Below, one piece after another: positions 26,401 to 37,163 of a stretch of DNA of 64,000 nucleotides; the first letter of the stretch is position 1; the number at the start of each line of letters is the position of its first letter. This stretch comes from Diplosphaera chodatii (lineage: Eukaryota; Chlorophyta; Trebouxiophyceae; Prasiolales; Stichococcaceae). The position numbers and the translations under genes were made by a program. Below the pieces are notes generated by a model. The model saw only the letters and a list, made by a program, of their open reading frames with translations. It did no database searches and was not told the origin of the DNA. The stretch is taken from NCBI GenBank assembly GCA_032358165.1, contig JAALGY010000054.1, positions 372,001 through 436,000 of the forward strand, written 5' to 3'.

Positions 26401-27320
26401 GACTTGGGTTTCCCTGTTCAAAACAAGAAAGACACGGTGTCGTCCAGCTACACCACCCGCAGTATACCGGCAAGATTATGATAGTGTGTTGTGTTGAAGT
26501 GGCATGGTGGTCAACTGCAGGAGACGGACCACTTGACCCGCATGGTCCACGAATTTGGAATGGGTTCATGGGCAGCGATGATCAACAGCTTGCAGCATGA
26601 CGACCTCATTCAGCGCCGCAGTGCGGTGAGCTTCCTCACAGCCCATGCTCGTCGTCACATGGAGGAAAGTGCGACTCATCCTGTCGTGATGCGGACGTCA
26701 GCTGCGTCTCCGATTATCGGGGTCCAGGAAGTCACGTCAGTAGTCGTTTGGATGCAGGTTGATCTGAAGGACAAGTGGCGCAACATGTGCAAGGCACGCC
26801 CTGAGCTGGAGCGTGTGGGCAGGCGAGATGGCGACCAGCCCGGCCCGCATGGCACGCCGGCAGCGCTGCGGCGGCCGCCCGCTGAGCAGGTGGATGAGCA
26901 CCCGCCCCGGGACGCAGGTGCGCAGCAGCGCCACGAGTACAACACTTGGCCGCTGTGCTTGGCGCAGGCGGCACTGTCTTGACTGCTGTCCGTGCTCATC
27001 GGCGATCGTCACATGTGTGCAGAGCGTCCCACAAGTTTCACGACCTTGCAATGTTCACACGTCCTCGGTTGGCAGGGGCTGCCAGCGACACGGCCCTGCA
27101 CAGCGGCAATGGGGCGCCAGCGGCGGCGGAGGCAGGCGGCACCGCAGCCATCGCAGCGGCGGCTGCAGGTGGCGACGGCAGCGGCAACGGAGAGCCCGCT
27201 GAGGCACGCACTGTTGAGGGGGGCATGGTGGAGGGCGGCACAGCCGAGGCGGACAGTGGCGAGGGTACTGCGGTGGCCGACACCGCCGAGCTGGCAGGGG
27301 AGCAGGCAGCAGCCGGGTGA
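23459..27320 (+). CDS. TRF-like telomere-repeat binding protein, copy A (TRFH-like region plus C-terminal telobox Myb)
   Basis: Predicted nuclear protein binding double-stranded telomere repeats. Fourteen exons close to 558 residues: 23459-23767, 23991-24124, 24295-24403, 24524-24589, 24720-24763, 24907-24970, 25105-25125, 25240-25362, 25490-25601, 25849-25913, 26178-26297, 26521-26625, 26758-26917, 27076-27320. The C-terminal Myb (about 383-440) has the three spaced tryptophans and VDLKDKWRNM, the telobox signature of TRF/TRB proteins. Residues about 5-225 are predicted helical and resemble TRFH by eye: KDTFDRLL, then LKDLRELVEEASDRLGPAFL. A basic PPRKQQR near 234 may be a nuclear signal. 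An Ala/Gly-rich tail follows the Myb. Two introns interrupt the Myb; copy B lacks them. The start gives MSMAES, matching MSLAEQ in copy B. The Myb call is firm; TRFH is inference. Confidence 0.85.
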
Positions 27321-27893
27321 GGCAGCTAATCCACAGCGTTGCTGGCTGCGTCGCCGACAGCCAGCACGTTTGAGACTTGTTTTGGGACGATGGGGCCCTG
27401 TCTGCAGCAAGTGAACCATATGGAGGCAGCAGTGGCGTCCCAATAGCCAGCAGTACAGCAGTGCACGGCAATACTGGCAGTGCTGCAGCCGTTGAGCTTG
27501 TGCTATAGCACTTGGCGTGCAGGAGTCCTGCAGCGCGCTCCTCGTTGTGACGTTTGTCGATGCTGCACCGTACTTTCAGTACGAGTACGAGTACTGTTAC
27601 CACCATCCTGCATACCCTGGCGTATGCAACCGTAAACCACAGTTGCGACCCTACTTGCGACAGGGTTCGTGATTTCAACCTAAAACGTCACGCCCGGCAG
27701 CGCCACACTCCACCGCTGCAACGAGCCGACTTGACTTGCTTGTGACTGTGGCGGCTGCAAGGCGTTGCTAGCGATCGGGGAGGTTCTTGAGGCCTGACGC
27801 GCGCGTGCATCGCATCCCCTTTGGCATATATCACGGCTCCGAGCGCGAGCTCAGCGACTCACTGGCTGTACGCCCGCAGTGCAGACATTCATC
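27321..27893 (+). other. Spacer between the tandem TRF-like genes
   Basis: Holds the 3' UTR of copy A and the promoter of copy B, including the shared 18-base block at 27634-27651. A short run of TACGAG units lies near 27575. No TGTAA was found, and nothing codes. Confidence 0.6.
27634..27651 (+). promoter_or_regulatory. Promoter block shared with TRF-like copy A
   Basis: Identical over 18 bases to 23204-23221 and at nearly the same distance from the start codon (260 against 255 bases). It is followed by AGGGTT at 27662-27667, one base short of the telo-box-like AGGGTTT seen in copy A. Confidence 0.5.
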
Positions 27894-30800
27894 ATGTCGC
27901 TGGCCGAGCAGTGGGCCTGGGAGGCGCTCCTCGCATCCGACGGCACAGATATCGGTGTAGTTGCTCAGTTTGAGGCAATGGCCCCAACCGGTCTGAAGGA
28001 TCGGCCAAGGCTCCGCGCCTTCGCTGCGCTGCACTGGCTGCGCAAGGTCGCAAGCGGCAGCGAAGAGCTCAGCGCGCGCGTCATCGATGCTTTGAGCGTG
28101 CTTGCCACTTTGGTGCGGCAGCATCGCAGCAGCGGGGGGGGCATGTTTGATGAACAGTACAGCACTCCCAGCCTGCTCGAGCCGGATATGGGGCTGGATT
28201 TGCGGGTAAGAGTCTGTCTCTCAGGCATCAGCAGCTGACAACTGAGATACAGACGCCATAGCGTCCACAGCATGTGGTACTTTTGTGTCTTGGCGGTGAT
28301 GGTCTCGGGCTGCTTGGGGGGCTTAAATCACTCGAGCCGAGGTCATAGTGCGTGGTGCTCAGCATGCGGGATTTGGAATTGTTCTGGACCCTGGTGACAG
28401 TCATTTGTCACCACGCAAGCGCCGATCTGCTGACCCCTACCATGCAGGTCGGCTTCAACCTGGTGCTCAAGAAGCTGCAAGGCCAAGTCTACCCAGGGTA
28501 TCAGGCAGAAGAAAGCCCCAGCGACGCCTTCGACAAGCGTCACTGTTACATGTGGCGGCTTGCAGGCAACTATGGCAAGAAGATGTGGGTCCACCCCCTT
28601 CTGCTGATGACCACGCACGCTGCACCTGTGTGTTGTCTTTCACATACCTTGCATAAGTAAGCCACATGCTGCTGTGCATATGCTGCAGCGAGAAGCAGTT
28701 CCACGAGCTGATGACACTGAACACTCCGGCGCGACATGAACAGCTGCCACACGCTGCACGGGAGCTGGCGGACACAGCAGAATTCGCCGACGCCGAGGTT
28801 TGGACCCAAACATGCATCGTGCTTGCCTGCCAGACATGCAGCAAGGTGTTGCAGATACAGCCCAGTGTCCGCCTGTACTAGCTAGCCTAGCCACGCACGG
28901 ATCTGGCTGGTGATGCGACTATGCACTGCATGCACGATGATCACACATGATTGAAAGCATGCTTGACATGTGCATGGCAGGTGCTGAAGGACGTCAAGAA
29001 GTTTGTTGAGATGGCCACAGAAGGACTCGGCGCTGTGTTTTTGCAAGTGAGCCATTACTGTGTAGCTCGCGCTTCTGAAGCTTCATTCAACTAGCACCCA
29101 GTGTCACCTGAGTGTGTTGCTTGGGAGTGCTTGCTTTGTGAGCGGACAGCAGTGCGTCATGTGCCACCCAGTAAACAGCATGCTCGCGTGCTTTTAGGAG
29201 CTGGCGAAGCATGCAGCAGATGACGACCTCAAGGGCCATGGTATCATGTAAGTGTGTCCTCAGAACAGGCCCACAGTGCTGCATCAGCACAGCACCTGCG
29301 CACTTCATGCATGTCGCTGAGCTTGCCTATATTCAAATAGAGGTTGATTGCAAGCATCCTGCAACAGCTGTGATGCGGTGCTGCAGTGAGCAGCTGGAAG
29401 GACGTCCCCGCAAGCAACAGCGGCTCAGTTCAGATGAGGTGCTCGTTTGCTCATGGAACATATTACTATATGACCTATGCACCTGGGCTCAGCAGCCTGA
29501 CAGTTTTGCAGATTCGTCGTTCAGTCACATATCAATCGCTATGTGTCCGCCTTGTTGCTGCAGGGTGGGCCTTCTTCTCCCAGGCTTGAGCAGGCCTCAC
29601 CCGAGGTGGGAGATATAGCGGCCGCTCATTGTGCCTTGCTGCAGTTTGCCTTGTCGCAGTGTGCGTTGCTGCATCAAGTTCATTTCTGTTTGCACTGTCC
29701 ATCACGCAGCTGTATCTTCAATAAGGACAACAGCTGCTCAAGCAAACGACGAATATATAAGGTTCGGTTGCAGGCGTGTGGCGGGGCAGTTGCTGCGGCG
29801 CTGCAGTGCCTGAAGGTTGTGCAGAATCCTGTGGGCGTGCTGCAAGAGTGGAATTACAATGGAGCCTCGAACCAGCGTCACGTTGAAAGCGTGCAGGTGC
29901 GTATGGTATGGTAGCGCATGCATGGCGAGTGCCTAACTCTTGATGTGGTCCATGGCAGCATCATCTGCGCATGCGCCTCGATCTCCTGCGTATCACACGT
30001 CCCATGACCCGCAGACTGTTGGCAACACTGCAACGTCTGTGCCCGCTGTAGGCACCGGAGGCATTGGTGGATGGTGGCCTGTACCTGGATGATGCTCCTG
30101 CAGCGGCTGGCAGCGCCTTGCTCAGCACCCCAGCAGGCACCAGGGTCGCCGCGCCAGATGCAGGTCGGTGCGTTGGCAGCGTTAGCATGCAGTCAGCCTA
30201 GCAGCCTGCCTGAGCGCAGGCTGCTGCGCATGCTGCAACCACGGATGCCGTGCCGTCGATGTTTGCTGTTGACAGATAGAGAGGGTGCACAGCACCTGAA
30301 CATGTCTTGCCGTAAGCACACATCTCGGACTGGGGCGCTGGTTTCGGGGCAGTGTGTACCAAGCAAAGTGATCATTCATGGTGCGTTCTGGGTATGATCA
30401 GGTGGGGCTGGGCCATCGCAACCGCAGCAGGGGCGCACTGTGGAGCGGGTCGACACCCCTGCTGGCGAGGTACATCGGTTGCTCTTGGCGATCCGACCGC
30501 TGTCAGCGGCATAATCCGACCTGTACTGATGTACATGGTACAAGGGCTTGGACTCTTCGCCCTGCATGCAACACTGCATGGCAGCGCTGCCCATGCCAGC
30601 CCGTGGTGTCCTTCACATGTCAGTCGATGTTGTGGATGTTGTGTTCCGTCTATGCCATGCATTAGGGTATGGCATGCAAAGCAGCAGGTGCTTGTCCGCG
30701 AGCAGTCCTATAGCGGCACACCCACTTGCTTGCCATCAACTGTCCGCTCAGCCTGTTCGCTTATCCTTTGCATGCTATCTGAACGCCCGATCGACATGTA

Positions 30801-31388
30801 GCATGGTGTCGTCAGGTGCCACACCCACTAATGGAGACACAGGTGCAGCGGCAAGACTGTTCAGAGCCGGATGTCGGATCACCAGATAACGGTGTCACCC
30901 CAAAACCTCGGCGGGAGACAACAAAATGGACGGAGGAGGAGGAGGACCACTTGTTCCGGCTGGTTCGGCAGTTCGGCACGGGCCAGTGGAAACAAATGCT
31001 CAAGAGCACGCGGCAGGGCGATACAATTCGGCGCCGGACGGGGGTGGACCTGAAAGACAAGTGGAGGAGCCTACACAAAGAACCACGCTCTGGGAAGAGA
31101 CGCAGCCGGGGCGGCCGGAACAGCAGCCACCTTGGCCAATGTGGTACCCCGGCAGCGCTAAGGCTGCCGCCTGCTGAGCATGCGCCTGCTGGGGCCGAAG
31201 AGGCTGCCGGCAACACGGCCCTGCACAGGGGCAACGGAGCGCCCGCGGCGGCGGAGGCTAATGGCGGCACTGCGGTGGTCGCAGCGGCTGCAGGGGGTGA
31301 CGGCAACCGCAATGGAGAGCCCGCTGGGGCGGGCACTGTTGAGGGGGGTATGGCGGGGGTCGGCACTGCCGAGGCGGACGGCGGCTAG
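27894..31388 (+). CDS. TRF-like telomere-repeat binding protein, copy B (tandem paralogue)
   Basis: Tandem duplicate of copy A, with the same likely role. Eleven exons close to 547 residues: 27894-28205, 28448-28584, 28689-28797, 28981-29046, 29198-29247, 29387-29438, 29564-29605, 29774-29896, 30052-30163, 30402-30469, 30816-31388. The first ten introns match copy A in position and phase. The last exon covers what is four exons in copy A. The Myb domain is uninterrupted: KWTEEEEDHLFRLVRQFGTG with W395, then VDLKDKWRSL at 434-443. The helical N-terminal region includes RAFAALHWLRKVASG and LKDVKKFVEMATEGLGAVFL. RPRKQQR is a candidate nuclear signal. The TAG at 31386 sits where copy A has GAG, and in-frame homology to the copy A tail continues for 18 codons to a TGA at 31443, so this copy appears to have been shortened by a nonsense change. 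Confidence 0.86.
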
Positions 31389-32406
31389 GGCACTGCGGTG
31401 GCTGACACCACGGCTGACACCACCGAGCAGGCAGCAGCCGAGTGAGGCGGCTGCCAGCGGCTGCTTCGACCAGAGCCAGCTTACTATGTGGTGGTTGCTG
31501 TCCAGCAACGGAGCCCTGCAGCATCTGAGTCAATGTAGGCGTGGCAGGCTGTGAGCAGCCACGGTGACGCCTGCTGGGCGTCCAGGCGGTACCAGTGCCA
31601 GCAGTGCACAGCAACAGTTATAGCGCTGCAGCTGCCGACCCTGTATCAACTCTGCTGTTCTAAAGTTAACACATCTTGCGGGGGCGCCATCCGTTTGCGG
31701 CCAAGTTGAAATTTCGATACCAAGGCGATAATCGTTACAGATGCACATCAGTGGGATTTCGTATTGTCCAGGTACGTTCTTGAGCATTGCAAGGTAATGT
31801 GTGAGGTGACATGCAAAATTGTAGGACTGTGCCTTCCTGTTTCCACTGGTACAGATCTCTGCTGAGTCATCAGTTCCAGCTATCTACACCCGACTATTGT
31901 GTGATCATATCGTCCGTGAATGGTCGACATGTGCCAGTAATAGTGACATTGTTAAACACTGCGTTGTTCGAGACGCTGCGCAGCGGCACTATGTCCGTCG
32001 GCTGACTAGTTGCTTGCTTTGGGATGGCACCTGCAGCCACATGATCGAGACCTGCACTGTGCTACGCCAAACCTGAGGATGCTGCTTCCTGCATGCGTTA
32101 AATAAGGGCGACTGTCAATTGCTTGCGATAGCCGCGGCGATTTGTTTGCTCCAGCTTTGCTGACACACCATTGCTCCCTGCTGCTGCATGCGCAAGTATA
32201 GACACTAGTCCGCCAGTGTACCGCAGCCGAGCGATACCTCCTTTCTAGCGTCGAGGATCAAACAGCAGCCAGCAGTGTGCGATTTCACTGGCAGGCCAGT
32301 GGCTGACTGGGTGCTGTGCAGCCGCCAGCATAGGTGCAGGGACAGCAACCCATACATCAAGGCGACTGCAGCGAGCGTTGCGGCAGCACGGCCTACTGTC
32401 CCACAC
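31389..32406 (+). other. Intergenic region with the remnant tail of TRF-like copy B
   Basis: The first 57 bases still read in frame like the copy A tail (GTAVADT, then EQAAAE and TGA at 31443-31445), past the earlier stop. The rest is 3' UTR and the upstream region of Naa30. Nothing else codes. Confidence 0.6.
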
Positions 32407-34068
32407 ATGGCCGAATCTGAGAGGGAAAGCGGCGCAGCCGAATGTTACCCTACGGCAGAGGCGCGGCCCGCAGTTGCCGGCCCACCGGACTCTGGGGCTG
32501 CAGCCGGGACCATGGCGGCGGCCAGCGTTGCAGTCCCTGCAGGACCGCAGGCGGTTGAGCCGGCGGCCAGCTGCGACGGCAGGCAGCAAGACGGCACCAC
32601 CATGGCCAATGGAGTGGGTGGCGACAGAGCGGACAGCGGTGCGGCCAGCACGGCGAGCACACGCCAGGACAAGGGCAGGGAGGTTACATACCGCCTGGTG
32701 AGGCACCTGAGACGAGACACACGCCTCATACGCAGGCTTCCTCCATGCTGGCTCCCGTGCTGCAAGCGTGGGCACACGTGCTGCGTCCTGGCGACTGCCA
32801 CAGTGGCTCACAGTGTGGACTGTTCAAGACGCTCACACTTGCACCGACTGCAGTACCGAGGGGAGGAGGACTTGCGGCACGTTATGCGGCTGATAGACAC
32901 GGAGCTCAGCGAGCCGTACTCCATATTCACCTACAGGTGCTGTCGTGTCAGACCCGCACTGCGTCACGCCTGTGAAGCCTGATCTGTGCGTGCCTGACCA
33001 TCTGGCGGTCCACCATGCAGGTACTTCCTGCACCAGTGGCCCAGTCTCTGTGTGTTCGCCTGCGACGGCGGGGGCTTGCAAGTTGGCACCATCGTTGCCA
33101 AGGTGCAACGCCAGCACGAGTGGCTGGCTGCAGTGTCCGTGCAAATGCAAGACTGCAGTGCGCGTACCTGGTATGGGCTGCCGCCTGCTCTGGTGCAGTG
33201 ACCTGCCGCCGGCGGCTGCTGACACCACGCTGTCGGCTGCCCGCAGGTGGAGCCACACAAGAGCTCGGGCGTCATGCGCGGCTACATCGCCATGCTCGTG
33301 GTGCAGAAGCCCTTCCGCGGCGCGGGCATAGGTGCGACCCCTGCAGGGGCACGCCTGCTGCAGCGGCCAGAAGTGGGCGCCCGGGCAGGGCATGCGAGCA
33401 TGGAAGATTTGGGCTCTCAAGCCAAGTCTGTCAACCTACGCCTGCATATCGGCTTCTTGGGATCATACAAGCACCTGCTCACCTGGGGTGCTGCATTGCT
33501 GTTGGAATCATACCTGCACCTGCTCACTCGGGGCGCTGCACTGCTGCCAGGTACGCAGCTGGTGCGGCGGGCTATTGAGGGCATGCGGCTGCAGGGCGCG
33601 ACGGAGGTGGTGCTGGAGGCGGAGACGCACAACGCGGGCGCGCTCGCGATGTACGAGGGCCTGGGCTTCATCCGGGACAAGCGCCTCGAAAGGTGGGTCA
33701 TGACCCTGCACACCCAATGAGCAGCCTGCTGGCGACCCAGCTCATGCTGCCAGTGCGGGCAAGTGTTGAGGGTCCAGCACTGACTGTGTAACGGGATGGT
33801 GTTTGGGCAGTGTGTGTGTATGCCGGCACCTGCAGCAGGATGCTGGCTTCATCCTGCGGTGGCGAGGTTGCATGCTTTGCAACGCAGGTACTACCTGAGC
33901 GGCACTGACGCCTTCCGGCTGAAGCTGCTGCTCCCAGAGCCGGGGGAGGGGGCGGAGAAGCTGGCGGCACAGGCGGAGGCGGCCGCTGAGGCGCGGCGGC
34001 TGGAAGCCATGGAAGCCAACGCAGCAGCTCTGCAGATGCACGCGCTGCGAGTGGAGAGCGTAGCATAG
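32407..34068 (+). CDS. NAA30: N-alpha-acetyltransferase 30, catalytic subunit of NatC
   Basis: Transfers acetyl from acetyl-CoA to the start methionine of nascent proteins beginning Met-Leu, Met-Ile, Met-Phe and similar, at the ribosome. Six exons (32407-32697, 32854-32936, 33021-33102, 33247-33331, 33551-33692, 33888-34068) give 287 residues. Residues 1-97 are a low-complexity Ala/Gly/Ser-rich extension. The GNAT domain then follows the family closely: DTELSEPYSIFTYRYFLHQW, VMRGYIAMLVV, the acetyl-CoA loop FRGAGIGTQLV, VVLEAETHNAGALAMYEGLG, and FIRDKRLERYYLSGTDAFRL. A helical Glu/Ala-rich tail ends the protein. The GNAT core has the usual family length; the N-terminal extension is variable among NatC enzymes. 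The first ATG of the open exon was taken as start. Confidence 0.95.
33460..33548 (+). repeat. Imperfect tandem duplication in a NAA30 intron
   Basis: Two adjacent units of 44 and 45 bases (33460-33503 and 33504-33548), each with ATCATAC, then GCACCTGCTCAC and GCTGCA, fill the end of intron 4. The second unit runs into the acceptor used for exon 5. Confidence 0.75.
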
Positions 34069-34628
34069 CGCGGCCAGCAGGGCCCAGCTTCTGACACAGC
34101 AGCCAGGCGTCACGCTCGTGTGTTGCAGATGCAGCTCCGGCAGTCTGTCTAGTGTTGTCATTTTATAGGACGACTCACACCATTGGAGACCAATTTGCCG
34201 GTGGGCCGGGCCCATACTTGGAAAGGGACACGTGGTCTGTTGCCACGGTGGCAGGGGCCCACAACAGATGCGTAATCCGGGCAACATCACAAGAGACCGG
34301 CACTTGCGCACCAGCTCGGCGGATGCGTTCCAGCTGCTACGACCCGCAAACGTCAGAGTCTGTCTGGCGTCTTGTTTGTTGTCGCAAGCGAACGGCTTGG
34401 AGGTCTGCAACGTCTTGCATCGGAAGCGTGCTGCAGCAAGAGCGTTTGCCAGTCGACATGAACCCCGTTGCCATCTTTGGTGCAGTGCTGCAGACGCACG
34501 CAGTCCCAAGCTGAAGGGTCTGCCGCTCGTTTGCGTCGCTTGATTTACTCTGCAAAAAGGTTTCCGCAGCAAGCCTTCCACGTGTGCAGTCAGCAGACTC
34601 AGCTGCAAGCAGCGCACCCCGCCCGAGC
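34069..34628 (+). other. Intergenic region between NAA30 and the membrane protein gene
   Basis: 3' UTR of NAA30 and promoter of the next gene. I see no coding frame with recognisable content, no clear TGTAA and no repeat. Confidence 0.55.
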
Positions 34629-37163
34629 ATGCGAGTACCAGTGGTACTTGTAGGGCTTCTTGTGGTGCTTACGGGCCTCTGCGTGCCAGCAGTCGCCAGC
34701 AGGGCCGGGTTTGTGGCTGGTGAGCTGGCATGTCAGAGTCGGCTTACTGCATACTTGCGACCGCGTGACACCGCCTGGCGCGCGCTGCAAGCATGCTCAC
34801 CAAGCTCACATTGTTAACAGAGATTGCATGCTTGCACCTGCATTGGTAACTCCGCCTCCTGTCATGTCTTGCAGGTGTGCCTGGTAGCAGCAGCGGCAGG
34901 CTTAGCCATGCCGCACACAGCCAGTCAGTTCGACACACAAATCGCCGGCTGCTGCAGACCACCAACGCCACCTCGGCCGCCACAGCCGCAGCGCCACCTC
35001 GGGGTGTGCTGCCGCCGCCGCCCGCAGCCGTGGTGATCAATGCCACTGGGGATGGACCGGCGTTGGCGCCAGCCGACGATCCCGCTGACAATCGTGGCAA
35101 CTTCGCGGGAGCCAACTTTGGGTTCCAGGTGGGCACCCGACACCTGACTGAAGACCTCACCATGTGCTCGTTGCCTGTTCCGCGCCCTATTGCACAACCA
35201 GCCCAGAGTTGCTGCCTTCCTATGCGAGGATTGACTATGGTCCTCAAGCTCAAAGGCACTTGCATCGGTCCTCTCCCCCAACGAGTCTGCGCTTACCCTT
35301 GCTCTTGACGCATGGCGTCATCATTGAGGCCTTGCTGCTGTCGTCTGCGGCTGGCTATGGTGTGAGGGTGTTGTGACGGTCTGTTACTGCGTGCTGGCGC
35401 AGTTCAACAACAACGTGGCGTTCATTGGCGTCGCCATCATCCTGGGGCTGGCGGTGTCGTGCTTCTGGGGCGTGTGCGGGGTGTACCGTCGGCGGCGCCT
35501 CGCGGCGCACAGGTTCAGCGGGCCGCCGGGCAACGGCAGGGGAGGTAGGCTGCCAAGCACCGCGTGCAGTACATACTATGCTGGGAGAGTCATTAGCTGG
35601 CAACCCTGTTTCTTTGTGGAGCCTTGGATGCGTTCAGTGGAGTCTGTGCATCAGTTGTTAGCGCCGGCAGCCTGCATCTGCACTGGCAGCCCGGTGCTGC
35701 ACCTCCTATCTGGCCTGCATCTGCCTCCTGTGGTGCGTTCGCTCACTGCTGGGGGCCAGTGTAAGTGCACCATGCCGATGATGGTGTGCTGCTCTGTAGG
35801 TGACATTCCAGAGGTGCAGCTTGTGCCCCAGGACGTGAAGCTGACCGTCCAGCCGATTGTGGTGATACAGGTGCGCTTCTGGCAACACACCGTGCAATGC
35901 AGACCCAGATCCCCTGTTTTGCCTGTTCTTCCCCTTAATGGTGCTGTAATACGATCTTGTCTGGGCAACGACAGGCGACTGCATTGAGTGATACTTGGTG
36001 GCCCTGCAGCCCGACAACGAGAGCATTGCGTACACTTTCCGGGAGCTAGACCCTGAGGGCGGTAAGGGCAGCAGCAAAGGGGACAGCGATGGCGGAGGCG
36101 ACTGCAGTTGTGCCGGTGCCACCCCGGAAGAGGCGGAGCAGCAGGCTGATGCCGGCAACAGCGAACTGCCCAGCAACGCTGTCAGCAACGGCAGCAGCAG
36201 CGCCGGGCTTGGTGGCAGCAATGAACGAGCTGGGGATGCTCCTCCCGCTGCTGCTGTGGGCGCTGCAGTCGAGCCTGCAGATGGCCACCCAGCAGCGGCA
36301 GGCGATGCTGCAGGCACGGCGGCAGCCCAGCCGGCGATCCCGCAGCAGCAAGGGCAGCCTGGGGAGGCCGTCGCAGCGCTGCAGGAGGCCGGGTTGCTTC
36401 GGCGTCACAGCTCGAGGAGACGAAGTGAGCACAGCTTTGTCGAAACTCCCACCTCTGGTGTTCATGCACCATCTGCATCTGGACGTCAGTCTGGCTGACA
36501 TGCTGATCGAGAACGCTGGTTGTCGCACATCTTGACACATGTTGCCGCAGCGCTGCCACTGTGTGCACAGCCGTGAACTGGCAGCCGGCGCCACGACCCC
36601 GCTCACCCGTGCCGGTTCACCCCCTGCTGCAGGGCCGCTCGGCATCCCGCGGCTGCTGGAGTGGGACCTGGGCGCTGCGCTGGCGGCGCTGGACGCTGAG
36701 CGGGCGGCCGCCGGCGACCAGCCCTCTCTCAGCAGGGGCGTGTCGGCCGCCGCCCTGACCCGCAGCCCCTCAGGTCAGCTGGCTGCCGGACCTTATGGAC
36801 GTGGTGGAAGATGCTCGCTTGAGTATGAGATTTGGAAGGCGCCTGCCAGCTCGGTCTGATGCATGAATTGTAACTGCGGGGAATCGAAGATCACAGTTTA
36901 CTGCAAGGGACGCACACGCCTGTTGGCCATGGCGGTGCTCATCTAGAGTGTCACAGACGTCTTTGTGCCTTGGGTTAGTGACACTGAAGTAGTGGCACTG
37001 AATCTGTTACAATGCAGGCGCACTGGCAGTCGGCAGTCGGCCGGGCTCGTTCGTCGCGCTGAGCCGCAGCCCCTCGGGGTTACTAGGCTCCAACAGCAGG
37101 ACGCCTTCCGCGGCAGCCCTGCAGCGAACCTCCGGCAGCCTGGCGGCAGGCAGCAGGCTGTAG
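34629..37163 (+). CDS. Predicted type I single-pass membrane protein, unknown function
   Basis: Not recognised. Seven exons (34629-34719, 34875-35128, 35403-35544, 35800-35870, 36010-36424, 36633-36773, 37018-37163) close to 419 residues. A clean signal peptide opens it (MRVPVVLVGLLVVLTGLCVP, cut near AVAS). A short extracellular part of about 90 residues, rich in Ala, Pro, Asn and Thr, has two N-glycosylation sequons (NATS, NATG). One membrane helix follows at about 120-143 (FIGVAIILGLAVSCFWGVCG), then a basic stop-transfer YRRRRLAAHR. The cytosolic part has a short conserved-looking stretch (VQLVPQDVKLTVQPIVVIQP) and then Gly/Ala/Ser-rich low complexity with repeated RSPSG. The exon structure and phases are sound; the role is open. 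It could be a cell-surface adaptor or receptor-like protein without a kinase domain. Confidence 0.75.
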
